From Cytophaga sp. FL35 (GTDB lineage: Bacteria; Bacteroidota; Bacteroidia; Flavobacteriales; Flavobacteriaceae), in assembly GCF_014349235.1 (NCBI RefSeq), contig NZ_JACSOH010000027.1:1-58285 (forward strand): a stretch of DNA of 58,285 nt, in the 5' to 3' direction. The notes under the pieces were generated by a model, which was not told the origin of the DNA, ran no database searches, and saw only the letters and a list, made by a program, of their open reading frames with translations. Numbering within the stretch: position 1 is the first letter of the stretch; each line of letters starts with the position of its first letter. The translations under genes and the position numbers were made by a program. This document shows, piece by piece, positions 16,616-25,190 of the stretch.

Positions 16616-17212
16616 ATGCAGAAATACGATAACAATGAGGTTTTAATCAATGGATTAAGCAAAGGAAAGGAAGATGCATATATATTTTTACTGGAAAAAT
16701 ATCATAAAAAACTCTTCAGCTATACCCTCACTTTAATCCATGATCGCAGCCTAGCCCAGGATATTGTCCAGAACACTTTCATTAAAACTTGGCGTTTTAG
16801 AAAAAAACTAAAACCCGAACATTCCATCCAGAGTTTTTTATATAAAATGGCCTATCATGAATTTGTTGATGAATACAGGCAGGGTAAAAAACTACTTCCT
16901 CTTGAGGATAAATATTACAAGCACATGTTCGAGGTTCTTGAGGAAACCAATGAATACAAATTAGAACGTTTTCTGGGGCTTCTTTCCAAAGAAATAGAAA
17001 AACTCCCCCCCAAGTGCAGAGAAATATTTACACTAAGCAAACAGGAGGGACTTACCAATAAGGAAATCTCAGAACACCTATCCATATCCATTAGAACGGT
17101 TGAAGTTCAAATGAGAAAGGCCTATAACAGACTTCGAGATAGCCTTGGTGACCAATACGAGACTGTCTTTTTCTTTATATTTAATAAAAAAGAGTTTACG
17201 GTAAGGAACTAA
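16616..17212 (+). CDS. ECF-type RNA polymerase sigma factor (sigma-70 family)
   Basis: A 198-residue extracytoplasmic-function sigma factor of the Bacteroidota FecI-like group. Region 2 is seen at about residues 20-85, with the core-binding helix around QDIVQNTFIKTW and -10-recognition in the YKMAYHEFVDEYR stretch. Region 4 is at about 125-180, with the helix-turn-helix LTNKEISEHLSISIRTVEVQMRKA-type sequence. It diverges from fecR with a 117-bp gap and should activate the susC operon when FecR is inactivated. Its stop overlaps the end of the convergent SDR gene by 4 bp. No consensus housekeeping promoter was seen before it. Confidence 0.94.
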   Translation: MQKYDNNEVLINGLSKGKEDAYIFLLEKYHKKLFSYTLTLIHDRSLAQDIVQNTFIKTWRFRKKLKPEHSIQSFLYKMAYHEFVDEYRQGKKLLPLEDKYYKHMFEVLEETNEYKLERFLGLLSKEIEKLPPKCREIFTLSKQEGLTNKEISEHLSISIRTVEVQMRKAYNRLRDSLGDQYETVFFFIFNKKEFTVRN

Positions 17213-17985
17213 TCCCCGTTTAAACGAATAAAACCGCCATCTATGGGAAAATCGGTTCCCGTAACAAAAGACGCTTCATCTGAACACAAATAAAGGGCCA
17301 GATCGGCTATTTCTTGAGGTTTACCCATTCTACCTATTGGCTGTGTCCTGGAAAGTTGTTGAAACTTTTCCTCAATGGCATCCGGAAAATTGTTTTTTAA
17401 ATAACCATCCACAAAAGGAGTATGTACCCTAGCTGGAGATATGCTATTACAACGGATGTTATATTCCAAATAGTCCTTTGCTACCGAATACATCATGGTC
17501 AAGGCCGCTCCTTTTGACATGGAATAGGCAAACCTATCTTTTATACCCACGGTAGCGGCAATGGAAGCCATATTGATGATGGAACCTCCCTTTTCTTTCA
17601 TAAAAGGAATAACGGAATGAATACAATTGTAAACCCCTTTGACGTTTACCTGATAAATTCTATCAAAATCTTCTTCCTTTGTGAGCTCAACATTGCCAAT
17701 ATGGGCAATACCGGCGTTGTTCACTAAAATATCAATCCCATGACCGGAGGCCACCTTTTCTACCGCTTGTTTTACTTCTTTTTGGACTGAAACATTACAT
17801 TCATGCACAAAGCCTTTTCCTCCTTTTCCCTCAATTTCGCCCAATACTTCCTTAGCGTTGGTTGCCTTTAGTTCCAAAATATGCACCTCAGCGCCCTGAA
17901 GGGCCAAGTTTGCCGAAATGGCTCTTCCTATTCCACTACCACCACCTGTGACAATGGCTTTTTTTCCCGATAAATCAAACTTCAT
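17209..17985 (-). CDS. SDR family NAD(P)-dependent oxidoreductase
   Basis: A 258-residue classical short-chain dehydrogenase. The cofactor motif TGGGSGIG is at 13-20, NNAG at 89-92, and the catalytic Ser141 with Y154-x-x-x-K158. An acidic residue at the end of beta-2 (HILELK, E38) suggests NAD(H) rather than NADP(H). The ATG at 17985 is chosen because the longer reading begins at a TTG inside the upstream gene and adds 13 residues without homology to the fold. The gene starts 1 bp after the stop of the haem/LRR gene, so it is almost certainly translated with the redox module. It is cytoplasmic. The substrate is unknown and is likely a sugar or sugar acid, by context. Confidence 0.9.
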   Translation of the reverse strand: MKFDLSGKKAIVTGGGSGIGRAISANLALQGAEVHILELKATNAKEVLGEIEGKGGKGFVHECNVSVQKEVKQAVEKVASGHGIDILVNNAGIAHIGNVELTKEEDFDRIYQVNVKGVYNCIHSVIPFMKEKGGSIINMASIAATVGIKDRFAYSMSKGAALTMMYSVAKDYLEYNIRCNSISPARVHTPFVDGYLKNNFPDAIEEKFQQLSRTQPIGRMGKPQEIADLALYLCSDEASFVTGTDFPIDGGFIRLNGD

Positions 17986-17986
17986 T

Positions 17987-19426
17987 TTACTTTTCTTTGG
18001 AAGACAAGGTATCTTTTGAAACAAAAAAGTCTTTTATCTCATTATCCATACCATTGTCAATTTTTACACTTGGTTTTTGGTTTGTCAATTCTTCCAAGCC
18101 TTTGCTTGAAATTTTGGTTCCCCAAATGTAAAGCCTTTTTAGATTTTGAAAGGCGAGTAAAGTAGAAATGCTTTTATCAGTTACGGACGTCTCGTATAAT
18201 TTTAAGAGACTCAGGTTGTTTAGTGATTTCAATTGACCTAAATCTTGGTCTGTGATTGGGGTCTTATCCAATTCAAGCCATTCTAAATTTTGGCATTTTG
18301 CTAATAGATTTACCTCTTCAGCTCCAATAGGAATACCACTCAAATCAAATTCCACAATATTTCCGGCAATTCTTTCCAAGTTACGTATGGGTTTGGAGTC
18401 ATATTCAGGCGGTAAATAGACATCAATACTCAAAGCATTGGAATTACCTGCCATTCGCGTAATTGTCAAATAATCACTGGCCAAGTTTTGCAGCGTACTA
18501 TCCGCAACTATAGGCAATTCTTTCCATCTATCTTCGGCACTTGGCTCCATTAATTTTTTTACCAAGGCCTGTAAAGGTTCCGTCGGTGGAAGTGAAGCAT
18601 ATTTCAAGGTATCGGAAGCACCCAAAGCAATCCAACTTTCCAAAATGGCAATCTCATCAGAATCCAATTGGGTCTTCCCCTCCGGCGGCATGTGCTCCTC
18701 TTCTTCAAGCGGGAGGTGCAACCGTTTTATTAACTCACTTTCTTCTGGATTTCCAATGACAAGCGTATTACCATGCTCCCCTCCTTTAAATAAACCTTCA
18801 AGGTTATGCATTAACAATGCTCCTTTTTGCTTGTTAGGATTATGGCAGGAAACACATTTATCTTCTAAAATAGGAGCCACCACATGCGCGTATATCAAAG
18901 GGTTTTCTGGTAATTCCTTTGATTTCTTACCTGTAGGAAGCGCTAAATAATCTTCGCCGTGTGTCACCATACCGCCGTAGTGGCCCGTTAAACTTACCAA
19001 CACCAGCATGAACACCAAGAGCGTTTTTTTTACAATCGCCTTACCCAACAACCTCCTTTCTACCTGATAAAAAATTACCAACAGAAAAGCTAATCCTGCA
19101 CCTAGCCATTGATGCCAAAAAAGTAAATCGCCCTTTTCACCGGCTTCCTTCCCAAGAAAGAAACCCGAAATGGCAGTAACCAAAACAGAAATCACCATGA
19201 TTTCCAGCAGGAGTTTCGGAAAAGTCATTTTCGTAAAACCAAGGAAAACGGTAATGATAATCAAAACTATGGGAAAGTGCAGTATCAATGGATGCCAACG
19301 GCCCAACCAACCTACCAGGCTTGGAAGTTCTATACGGGATTCAAAAATGAGGCAAAAAACCAGAAAAATGGATAGACCCAAAATGACATAATCCACCCAT
19401 GAACTTTTAGAATTTGAGTCTGTCAT
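17987..19426 (-). CDS. membrane-anchored planctomycete-type cytochrome c / leucine-rich repeat fusion protein
   Basis: A 479-residue fusion. The N-terminal ~155 residues are a four-to-five-helix membrane domain resembling DUF2231, with buried-looking histidines (RWHPLILHFP H45/H50, WHQWLG H105, GHYGG H149, THGED H156) that could bind haem b. Next is a planctomycete-type cytochrome c (PSD1) domain with CVSCH at 191-195 and the distal Met in MPPEG at 246-250. The C-terminal third (about 345-465) has four or more LRR-like units (LEWLELDKTPITDQDLGQLKSL pattern). The ATG overlaps the stop of the DUF1501 gene by one base, and the SDR gene follows after 1 bp. Haem c attachment in the periplasm is expected. 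The electron partner is unknown. Confidence 0.8.
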   Translation of the reverse strand: MTDSNSKSSWVDYVILGLSIFLVFCLIFESRIELPSLVGWLGRWHPLILHFPIVLIIITVFLGFTKMTFPKLLLEIMVISVLVTAISGFFLGKEAGEKGDLLFWHQWLGAGLAFLLVIFYQVERRLLGKAIVKKTLLVFMLVLVSLTGHYGGMVTHGEDYLALPTGKKSKELPENPLIYAHVVAPILEDKCVSCHNPNKQKGALLMHNLEGLFKGGEHGNTLVIGNPEESELIKRLHLPLEEEEHMPPEGKTQLDSDEIAILESWIALGASDTLKYASLPPTEPLQALVKKLMEPSAEDRWKELPIVADSTLQNLASDYLTITRMAGNSNALSIDVYLPPEYDSKPIRNLERIAGNIVEFDLSGIPIGAEEVNLLAKCQNLEWLELDKTPITDQDLGQLKSLNNLSLLKLYETSVTDKSISTLLAFQNLKRLYIWGTKISSKGLEELTNQKPSVKIDNGMDNEIKDFFVSKDTLSSKEK

Positions 19427-20886
19427 TACGATAAAAGGTCTTTAACTACATTTCCAGCAACATCGGTCAACCTAAACCTTCTGCCCTGATATTTATAGGT
19501 AAGTTGTTCATGATCCAAACCAAGGGCATGCATAAGGGTGGCATGAAAATCATTGATATGAACCGGATTTTCTACTACATTATAACCAAACTCATCCGTC
19601 TGTCCATAGTTAAGACCCGGTTTAATACCGCCTCCAGCCATCCAAATACTGAAAGCCCTTGGGTGATGGTCCCTACCATAATTGGCAGGATCAAATTTAC
19701 CTTGGCAGTAATTGCCACGGCCAAATTCGCCACCCCAGATAACTAAAGTGTCCTCTAACATACCCCGTTGTTTTAAATCCATAACCAAAGCTGCCGAAGC
19801 TTGATCTACATCTTTTGCCTGGCCGGCCATTTCATTGGGCAGATTGCCGTGTTGGTCCCAACCTTGATGGTACAATTGTATAAATCGCACCCCGTTTTCT
19901 GCCAACCTTCTTGCCTGTAAAGCGTTTGCCGCGTAGGTGCCGGGCACTTGACAATCTTCACCGTACAATTTTACAATGGACTCCGGTTCTTTTGAAATAT
20001 CCATCACGTCAGGAACGGACATTTGCATGCGATAGGCCATTTCATATTGTGCAATTCTAGATTCTATCTCATCATCTCCCGTTTCCACATGGTGGAGTTT
20101 GTTGAGTTCTGAAACCTCGTTTAGAAAATCGCGCTTTTCGCTTCGGGAAATTCCGTCAGGATCATTTAAATACAAAACCGGATCTTTACCTGAGCGCAAC
20201 AAAACCCCTTGGTGCTTAGAATCTAAAAAGCCACTGGACCATAACTTGGAATACAAACCTTGGCTATTGCCTTTTCCTCTAGAGGTCAACACCACAAAAG
20301 AGGGTAAGTTTTTATTTTCACTACCCAAACCGTAACTGAGCCAAGACCCCATACTAGGACGTCCGGAAATCTGACTCCCCGTTTGAAAAAAGGTAATGGC
20401 GGGATCGTGGTTAATGGCTTCCGTATGCATACTTCTGACTACCGTAATCTCATCGGCAATTTTAGCAATGTGAGGAAAAAAATCACTGATCCATGTTCCG
20501 CTTTGTCCGTACTGTTTAAAATTGACAGCGGGAGGCATTAATGGAAATTTTGCCTGATTAGCGGTCATCCCCGTTAACCGCTGCCCGTTTCTAATGGACT
20601 CCGGCAAATCCTCTCCCATGCGTTTGCGCAGGGTAGGTTTATAATCAAAAGTTTCCAATTGCGAAGGAGCACCTGCCTGAAAAAGGTAAATGACGCGCTT
20701 GGCCTTAGGTGCAAAATGCGGGATGCCCAAAGGCATATCTGCACTTATTTTTCCTTCGTTTTTAAATAAATCGGGTATCAATAAAGAACCTAGTGCCAAC
20801 GATCCAATACCTACACTCAATTGTGAGAAAAAATGTCTCCTATTGACCTTTAAAGGATTTTCTTTCTGTTCGTTCTTCTCTTTCAT
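19426..20886 (-). CDS. DUF1501 domain-containing protein
   Basis: A 486-residue DUF1501 protein, a member of the alkaline-phosphatase/sulfatase-like superfamily almost always encoded beside PSD1-DUF1549-DUF1553 proteins. NRRHFFSQLSVGIGSLALGSLL at the N-terminus is a Tat-type signal (RR-x-F-F). Family patches include LFQAGAPSQLETFDYKP, MHTEAINHDPA, LYHQGWDQHGNLP and VIWGGEFGRG, with many His/Asp residues that could hold metal ions. DHHPRAFSIWMAGGGIK near the C-terminus is also characteristic. The gene begins 3 bp after the DUF1553 gene and overlaps the next gene by one base. No biochemical function is established for the family. Confidence 0.88.
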   Translation of the reverse strand: MKEKNEQKENPLKVNRRHFFSQLSVGIGSLALGSLLIPDLFKNEGKISADMPLGIPHFAPKAKRVIYLFQAGAPSQLETFDYKPTLRKRMGEDLPESIRNGQRLTGMTANQAKFPLMPPAVNFKQYGQSGTWISDFFPHIAKIADEITVVRSMHTEAINHDPAITFFQTGSQISGRPSMGSWLSYGLGSENKNLPSFVVLTSRGKGNSQGLYSKLWSSGFLDSKHQGVLLRSGKDPVLYLNDPDGISRSEKRDFLNEVSELNKLHHVETGDDEIESRIAQYEMAYRMQMSVPDVMDISKEPESIVKLYGEDCQVPGTYAANALQARRLAENGVRFIQLYHQGWDQHGNLPNEMAGQAKDVDQASAALVMDLKQRGMLEDTLVIWGGEFGRGNYCQGKFDPANYGRDHHPRAFSIWMAGGGIKPGLNYGQTDEFGYNVVENPVHINDFHATLMHALGLDHEQLTYKYQGRRFRLTDVAGNVVKDLLS

Positions 20887-20889
20887 AGC

Positions 20890-23229
20890 TTATTCTTTGG
20901 TAATGGTTTCGTCTAAATTGTAAATAACTTGGGCCGTTAACATGAGGGCAGCCGTTTTAGATGGGTCTACCTTCAATTTTTCGTAATTGCCTACAGCCAC
21001 CAATTTTTCAGCTTCCACCAAATTCTCAGTATAGGTTTTTAGGGCATCATGGTAGTAGGCTGTCAAAGTGAGCAACTCTTCTTTTTTAGGACTACGAACC
21101 AATATTCTTTTAAATACCTTGGATACGTAATCCTTATCCTCTGGATTCTCATGAACCATTTTCTCTGCCATGACACGGGCCGCCTCTAAAATCTGAACGT
21201 CATTTTGTAGGACCAGCGCCTGCAAGGGCGTATTTGTCTTTTGTCTCCTTACCTCGGAAAAATCACGGTTGGGTGCATCAAAAATGGTCATGGAAGGCGG
21301 AGGTAAAGTTCGTTTCCAAAAAGTGTACAATGAGCGCCTATACAAATCATCGCCTTCATCAGGTATGTATTTGGTCAAAACCCCTCTGTTTCCACCGGCG
21401 TTGGTTTCCTCCCACAACCCTTCAGGTTGATAGGGACGTACGCTAGGTCCACCTATTTCCTTGTTAAGGAGGCCACTTGTGGCCAAAACGTAATCCCTGA
21501 TCATCTCACCGCTCATACGAAACCGCTCCGCCCTGGCCAACCAAATATTCTCGGGGTCGGCTTTTTTCAATTCGGGGGTTAGCTCGGATTTCTGCTGATA
21601 AGTAGCGGAAAGCATTATTTTCTTAAGCAAATATTTAACGTCCCAACCATTTTCCATAAAGTCAACCGCCAACCAATCCAGCAATTCCGGATGCGTAGGC
21701 AAGCTCCCTTGCACCCCAAAATCCTCTGCTGTTTCCACGAGACCTTTTCCGAAAAGCATTCCCCAAATTCGGTTAACAAAAACCCTTGCCGTTAACGGAT
21801 TCTTGCTATCGGTTAACCACTGGGCCAATCCTAAGCGGTTTTTCGGTAAATCTTCCGAAAAAGGAAAAATATTAGATGGCGTACCGGGATAAACAGAATC
21901 CGTAGGTTGATCATATTCTCCCCTATTTAAGACATAAGTAGTTTTAGGGGCGGAATCGTTCATCACCATCACGTTCAATTTTTCGGTCTTGTGCATATTT
22001 ATAAATGACAGAACATCCAACGTGTCCTTGGCACTTACTTCAATAAATGGAGGATCGGCAAAAAACTTTTGGTTTTTAGCCTGTACGGCATCCATTTGCA
22101 GGCCTTTTTCGTCTACCTGATTGAAAAAAGCATAAAACTGAAAATAGTCCTTTTGCGAAATTGCATCATACTTATGGTCATGACAACGGGCACATTCCAA
22201 GGTAAGTCCCATAATGCCCTTACCCAATGTATTGGTACGGTCCAAGACATAGTTTACGCGGTATTCTTCTTGAATAACCCCACCCTCTTGGGTAATGGGA
22301 TGATTTCTATTGAAGGCGGTTGCCAATACTTGCTCTTTAGTGGCATTGGGGAGTAAATCTCCTGCTATTTGCCATGTTAAAAAATCGTCGTAAGGAAGGT
22401 TGCTGTTAAAAGCATGGATGACCCAATCCCTCCAAGGCCACATGGTGCGGTAACTATCATCTTGATATCCGTGGGAATCTGCATACCTGGCAACATCCAA
22501 CCAAGATTGTGTCATACGTTCGCCATATGCGGGTGAGGCCAAAAATGCATCAATGACCTTTTCAATTCTTTCTTCGGAAGTATCTTTCATTAGCTTTTCT
22601 ACCATTTCCGGAGAAGGCGGCAAACCTGTGACATCTAGACTAATTCGCCTGATTAGAATTTCGTCCGAAGCTTTTTCCGAAGGCTGAAGTTCTTTTTCCT
22701 CTAATTTTTCAAGTACAAAGGCATCGATTTCATTATTTCCCCAATCCGATATTTCACTTTGGGGAAGCTCTTCTTTTTTGGGAACGATATAGGCCCAATG
22801 TTTTTCAAATTCGGCTCCTTGCTCAATCCACTTCTTAATTAAATCTTTTTCGTACGTACTTAATGATAGTTTTGAATCAGTGGGTGGCATTATAATTTTG
22901 GGGTCATCGCTAATAATTACCTCATAGACCTTACTTTTATGAGGTTTTCCTTTCACCAAGGCATAACCGGAACTTTCGGAAAGCTCCTCGAAAGCGGTCT
23001 CTTCTATATCCAAACGCAATCCAGCTTTTCTTTTATTCGCATCCGGACCGTGACAGGTATAGCAATTATCGGAAAGAATAGGTTTGATATGAAAGTTGTA
23101 ATCCACAACCTCGGGAATTTTTAAGGAAGCATATTCTTTTGGCTTGGGAGAAAACCACCCATCCACATAGCCGTATAGTACAACTATCAACAATAAGAAA
23201 ATGAGAGGTAATGTAAATTTGAGTTTCAT
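20890..23229 (-). CDS. PSD1 - DUF1549 - DUF1553 domain cytochrome c protein
   Basis: A 779-residue periplasmic protein with an N-terminal hydrophobic anchor (about 5-22). A planctomycete-type cytochrome c domain has CYTCH at 56-60 and the Met ligand in MPPTDS at 114-119. DUF1549 (about 165-375) contains a second C-x-x-C-H motif (CARCH at 346-350), and DUF1553 (about 465-725) includes NRIWGMLFGKGLVETAEDFG. It is the first gene of the redox module. Such proteins are abundant in Planctomycetes and Verrucomicrobia, where they accompany sulfatases and sugar oxidoreductases. Their reaction is unknown. Two possible c-type haems suggest electron transfer. A candidate promoter lies at 23260-23291. Confidence 0.9.
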   Translation of the reverse strand: MKLKFTLPLIFLLLIVVLYGYVDGWFSPKPKEYASLKIPEVVDYNFHIKPILSDNCYTCHGPDANKRKAGLRLDIEETAFEELSESSGYALVKGKPHKSKVYEVIISDDPKIIMPPTDSKLSLSTYEKDLIKKWIEQGAEFEKHWAYIVPKKEELPQSEISDWGNNEIDAFVLEKLEEKELQPSEKASDEILIRRISLDVTGLPPSPEMVEKLMKDTSEERIEKVIDAFLASPAYGERMTQSWLDVARYADSHGYQDDSYRTMWPWRDWVIHAFNSNLPYDDFLTWQIAGDLLPNATKEQVLATAFNRNHPITQEGGVIQEEYRVNYVLDRTNTLGKGIMGLTLECARCHDHKYDAISQKDYFQFYAFFNQVDEKGLQMDAVQAKNQKFFADPPFIEVSAKDTLDVLSFINMHKTEKLNVMVMNDSAPKTTYVLNRGEYDQPTDSVYPGTPSNIFPFSEDLPKNRLGLAQWLTDSKNPLTARVFVNRIWGMLFGKGLVETAEDFGVQGSLPTHPELLDWLAVDFMENGWDVKYLLKKIMLSATYQQKSELTPELKKADPENIWLARAERFRMSGEMIRDYVLATSGLLNKEIGGPSVRPYQPEGLWEETNAGGNRGVLTKYIPDEGDDLYRRSLYTFWKRTLPPPSMTIFDAPNRDFSEVRRQKTNTPLQALVLQNDVQILEAARVMAEKMVHENPEDKDYVSKVFKRILVRSPKKEELLTLTAYYHDALKTYTENLVEAEKLVAVGNYEKLKVDPSKTAALMLTAQVIYNLDETITKE

Positions 23230-23259
23230 AGTTAGTAATTGGTGAGGTAAATTGGCATT

Positions 23260-23291
23260 TAAATGTAGTGATTTTAAACACTCTTGTCCAA
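23260..23291 (-). promoter_or_regulatory. candidate promoter of the redox module
   Basis: On the minus strand TTG (23291-23289), 21 nt, then TACATTTA (23267-23260) approximates the Bacteroidota pattern TTTG-N19-TAnnTTTG, with the last base off. It lies about 30 nt before the start codon. Confidence 0.35.
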
Positions 23292-23391
23292 TGCTATTTA
23301 TGCAATGAATGGCCCAATTTATACCACAAACTCAAAATTAGGGGGAGTTCAGGAAGAAAAAGAAAGAAAATTACTATAGAAGGTATAAAAT

Positions 23392-24582
23392 TTACAATTG
23401 GGACAAAGCCAAAAAAGCCATTAACCCGCCGCCTATTTCCATGGCACTTTCGTCTATATTAAAAGTGGGAGTGTGCAAGCCAGAAACAATGCCCTTTTCA
23501 ATATTGCCAACACCCAACATATAAAAACAAGAGGGGCCCTTTTGGGTATAGTAGGCAAAATCTTCAGCCGCCATCCATTGATCCATTTCAACCACATTTT
23601 CGGGACCCAAATATTCCATAGCTTTTTGTTGAAGTAAGGGGGTTAGATGGGCATTATTTATCAAATGAGGATAGCCATTTTTAAAAGTCAGTTCAGCGGT
23701 GCCTCCCATAGACTCTGCAATGCCCTCTATCAACTTTTCCAGTTTTTTTAGGGCTTCTGACCTCCAGGCCTCATCCATAGTTCTAAAAGTACCTTCAATA
23801 TAAACTTCATTAGGAAGCACATTAATGGCTCCATCGGCAATCACTTTACCAAATGAAAGCACAGAAGGTGTTTTAGGCGATGCCATTCTACTTACCAGCT
23901 GTTGAGCGGCCACTATAATATGCGAACTGATCAAAACGGGGTCTACAGCCATTTCTGGCATGGCCGCGTGACCTCCTTTTCCTTTCACGGTAAGGAAAAT
24001 TTCATCCATACTTGCCATAAACTTACCAGAACGGAAACCCACCTTACCTATGGGCAAATCTGGTCTCACATGTTGCCCAACATGCGGTATTGCACCCAAA
24101 TCCTTATAGGCCTTTTCTTCTAGCACCTTAGTTGCTCCCCCCGGCCATAACTCTTCCGCTGGCTGAAACAACAATTGCACCTCGCCCACAAACTCGTTTT
24201 TTAGCTGTATCAGTATTTTGGCGCACATGAGAAGCGAAGCCATATGCGCGTCATGTCCGCAAGCATGCATAACTCCCAAATTTTGTGATGCAAACTCAAA
24301 GGTATTTTCTTCGGTGATGGGCAGGGCGTCCATATCCGAACGCAATAAAACGGAAGGTCCTTTGGATTTCCCTTGTATGGTAGCCAGTAATCCGGTATTT
24401 GCCACTGATTTTATTGCATCTACACCTATAGAATTCAAATAATTTCGAAGGTATGTAGATGTTTCAAACTCTTGAAAAGACAGCTCTGGATGGGAATGAA
24501 GATGCCTTCTCACCGAAATAAATTCTGGCAAGAAGGACTTTGATAGATTCTTTAATTCTTCAATTAGATGGGCATTTTGCAT
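23392..24582 (-). CDS. M20 family metallo-amidohydrolase
   Basis: A 396-residue enzyme of the M20D amidohydrolase group (N-acyl-amino-acid/hippurate/IAA-amino-acid hydrolase type). Metal ligands are seen in SDMDALP (82-88) and MHACGHDAHMAS (105-116), with PAEELWPGGA carrying the catalytic Glu-Glu pair. The dimerisation-domain motif GKGGHAAMPE follows, and AEDFAYYTQKGP supplies the last metal region. No signal peptide is present, so it is cytoplasmic. It is encoded 17 bp after the YceI gene. The exact acyl substrate cannot be told. It could release an amino acid from an N-acyl conjugate. Confidence 0.9.
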   Translation of the reverse strand: MQNAHLIEELKNLSKSFLPEFISVRRHLHSHPELSFQEFETSTYLRNYLNSIGVDAIKSVANTGLLATIQGKSKGPSVLLRSDMDALPITEENTFEFASQNLGVMHACGHDAHMASLLMCAKILIQLKNEFVGEVQLLFQPAEELWPGGATKVLEEKAYKDLGAIPHVGQHVRPDLPIGKVGFRSGKFMASMDEIFLTVKGKGGHAAMPEMAVDPVLISSHIIVAAQQLVSRMASPKTPSVLSFGKVIADGAINVLPNEVYIEGTFRTMDEAWRSEALKKLEKLIEGIAESMGGTAELTFKNGYPHLINNAHLTPLLQQKAMEYLGPENVVEMDQWMAAEDFAYYTQKGPSCFYMLGVGNIEKGIVSGLHTPTFNIDESAMEIGGGLMAFLALSQL

Positions 24583-24599
24583 AGAAGCTTAGCGCTTTA

Positions 24600-25127
24600 T
24601 CACTTTGAAAAATACAAATCGAATTCCACCTCCACTTTTTCACCAACTACTATCTGTCCGAACATGGCAGTTGGAGGTTCGATACCAAAATCAGCCAATG
24701 CTATTCCGTATTTTCCAGCGAGTTTGATGTTATCTCCCTTATGATCTAACGTTACAGGGATTTCCACATTTTTACTTTGCCCTGCAATGCTAAGTGCACC
24801 CACTAAAACCGATGATTTTTTCACCTCTTTGAGCGTAAAGTTAATTTTAGGATGTTCATCTTTCTTAAGGGCATCGTACATTTTATTGTCCATTGTAGGC
24901 CCCCTCTCACTTTTAATTCCCTCAACAACTACATCAAAATCAATTGACTTTGGAGCATTGCTATCTGCCGTCAATTTTCCATTGAGCTGCTCAGCTGCCA
25001 CCGTCCAATCGTGTATGGTAGAGGTGCCATTTATTTTCAAGGTACTATCATCTTGTAGGCTGTACGTTTCTTGTGCCTGAAGACAAAATGAGGAAACAAC
25101 CAAAACAAGGGTCATCAAAAATTTCAT
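24600..25127 (-). CDS. YceI family protein
   Basis: A 175-residue secreted protein with a signal peptide (about 1-18, ending SFCLQAQ). The rest fits the YceI lipocalin-like fold, which binds isoprenoid or long-chain lipids in the periplasm. Recognisable patches are SLQDDSTLKINGTSTIHDW, the MDNKMYDALKKDEHPKI region and the C-terminal VGEKVEVEFDLYF. It lies 63 bp after the FGE-like lipoprotein gene and 17 bp before the M20 gene, co-oriented. The ligand is unknown. Confidence 0.9.
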   Translation of the reverse strand: MKFLMTLVLVVSSFCLQAQETYSLQDDSTLKINGTSTIHDWTVAAEQLNGKLTADSNAPKSIDFDVVVEGIKSERGPTMDNKMYDALKKDEHPKINFTLKEVKKSSVLVGALSIAGQSKNVEIPVTLDHKGDNIKLAGKYGIALADFGIEPPTAMFGQIVVGEKVEVEFDLYFSK

Positions 25128-25190
25128 TTGTATATTTTTTAATGGATATTCTCCGGATTATTGTTTATCAGAATACTAAGAAGAAACGAC

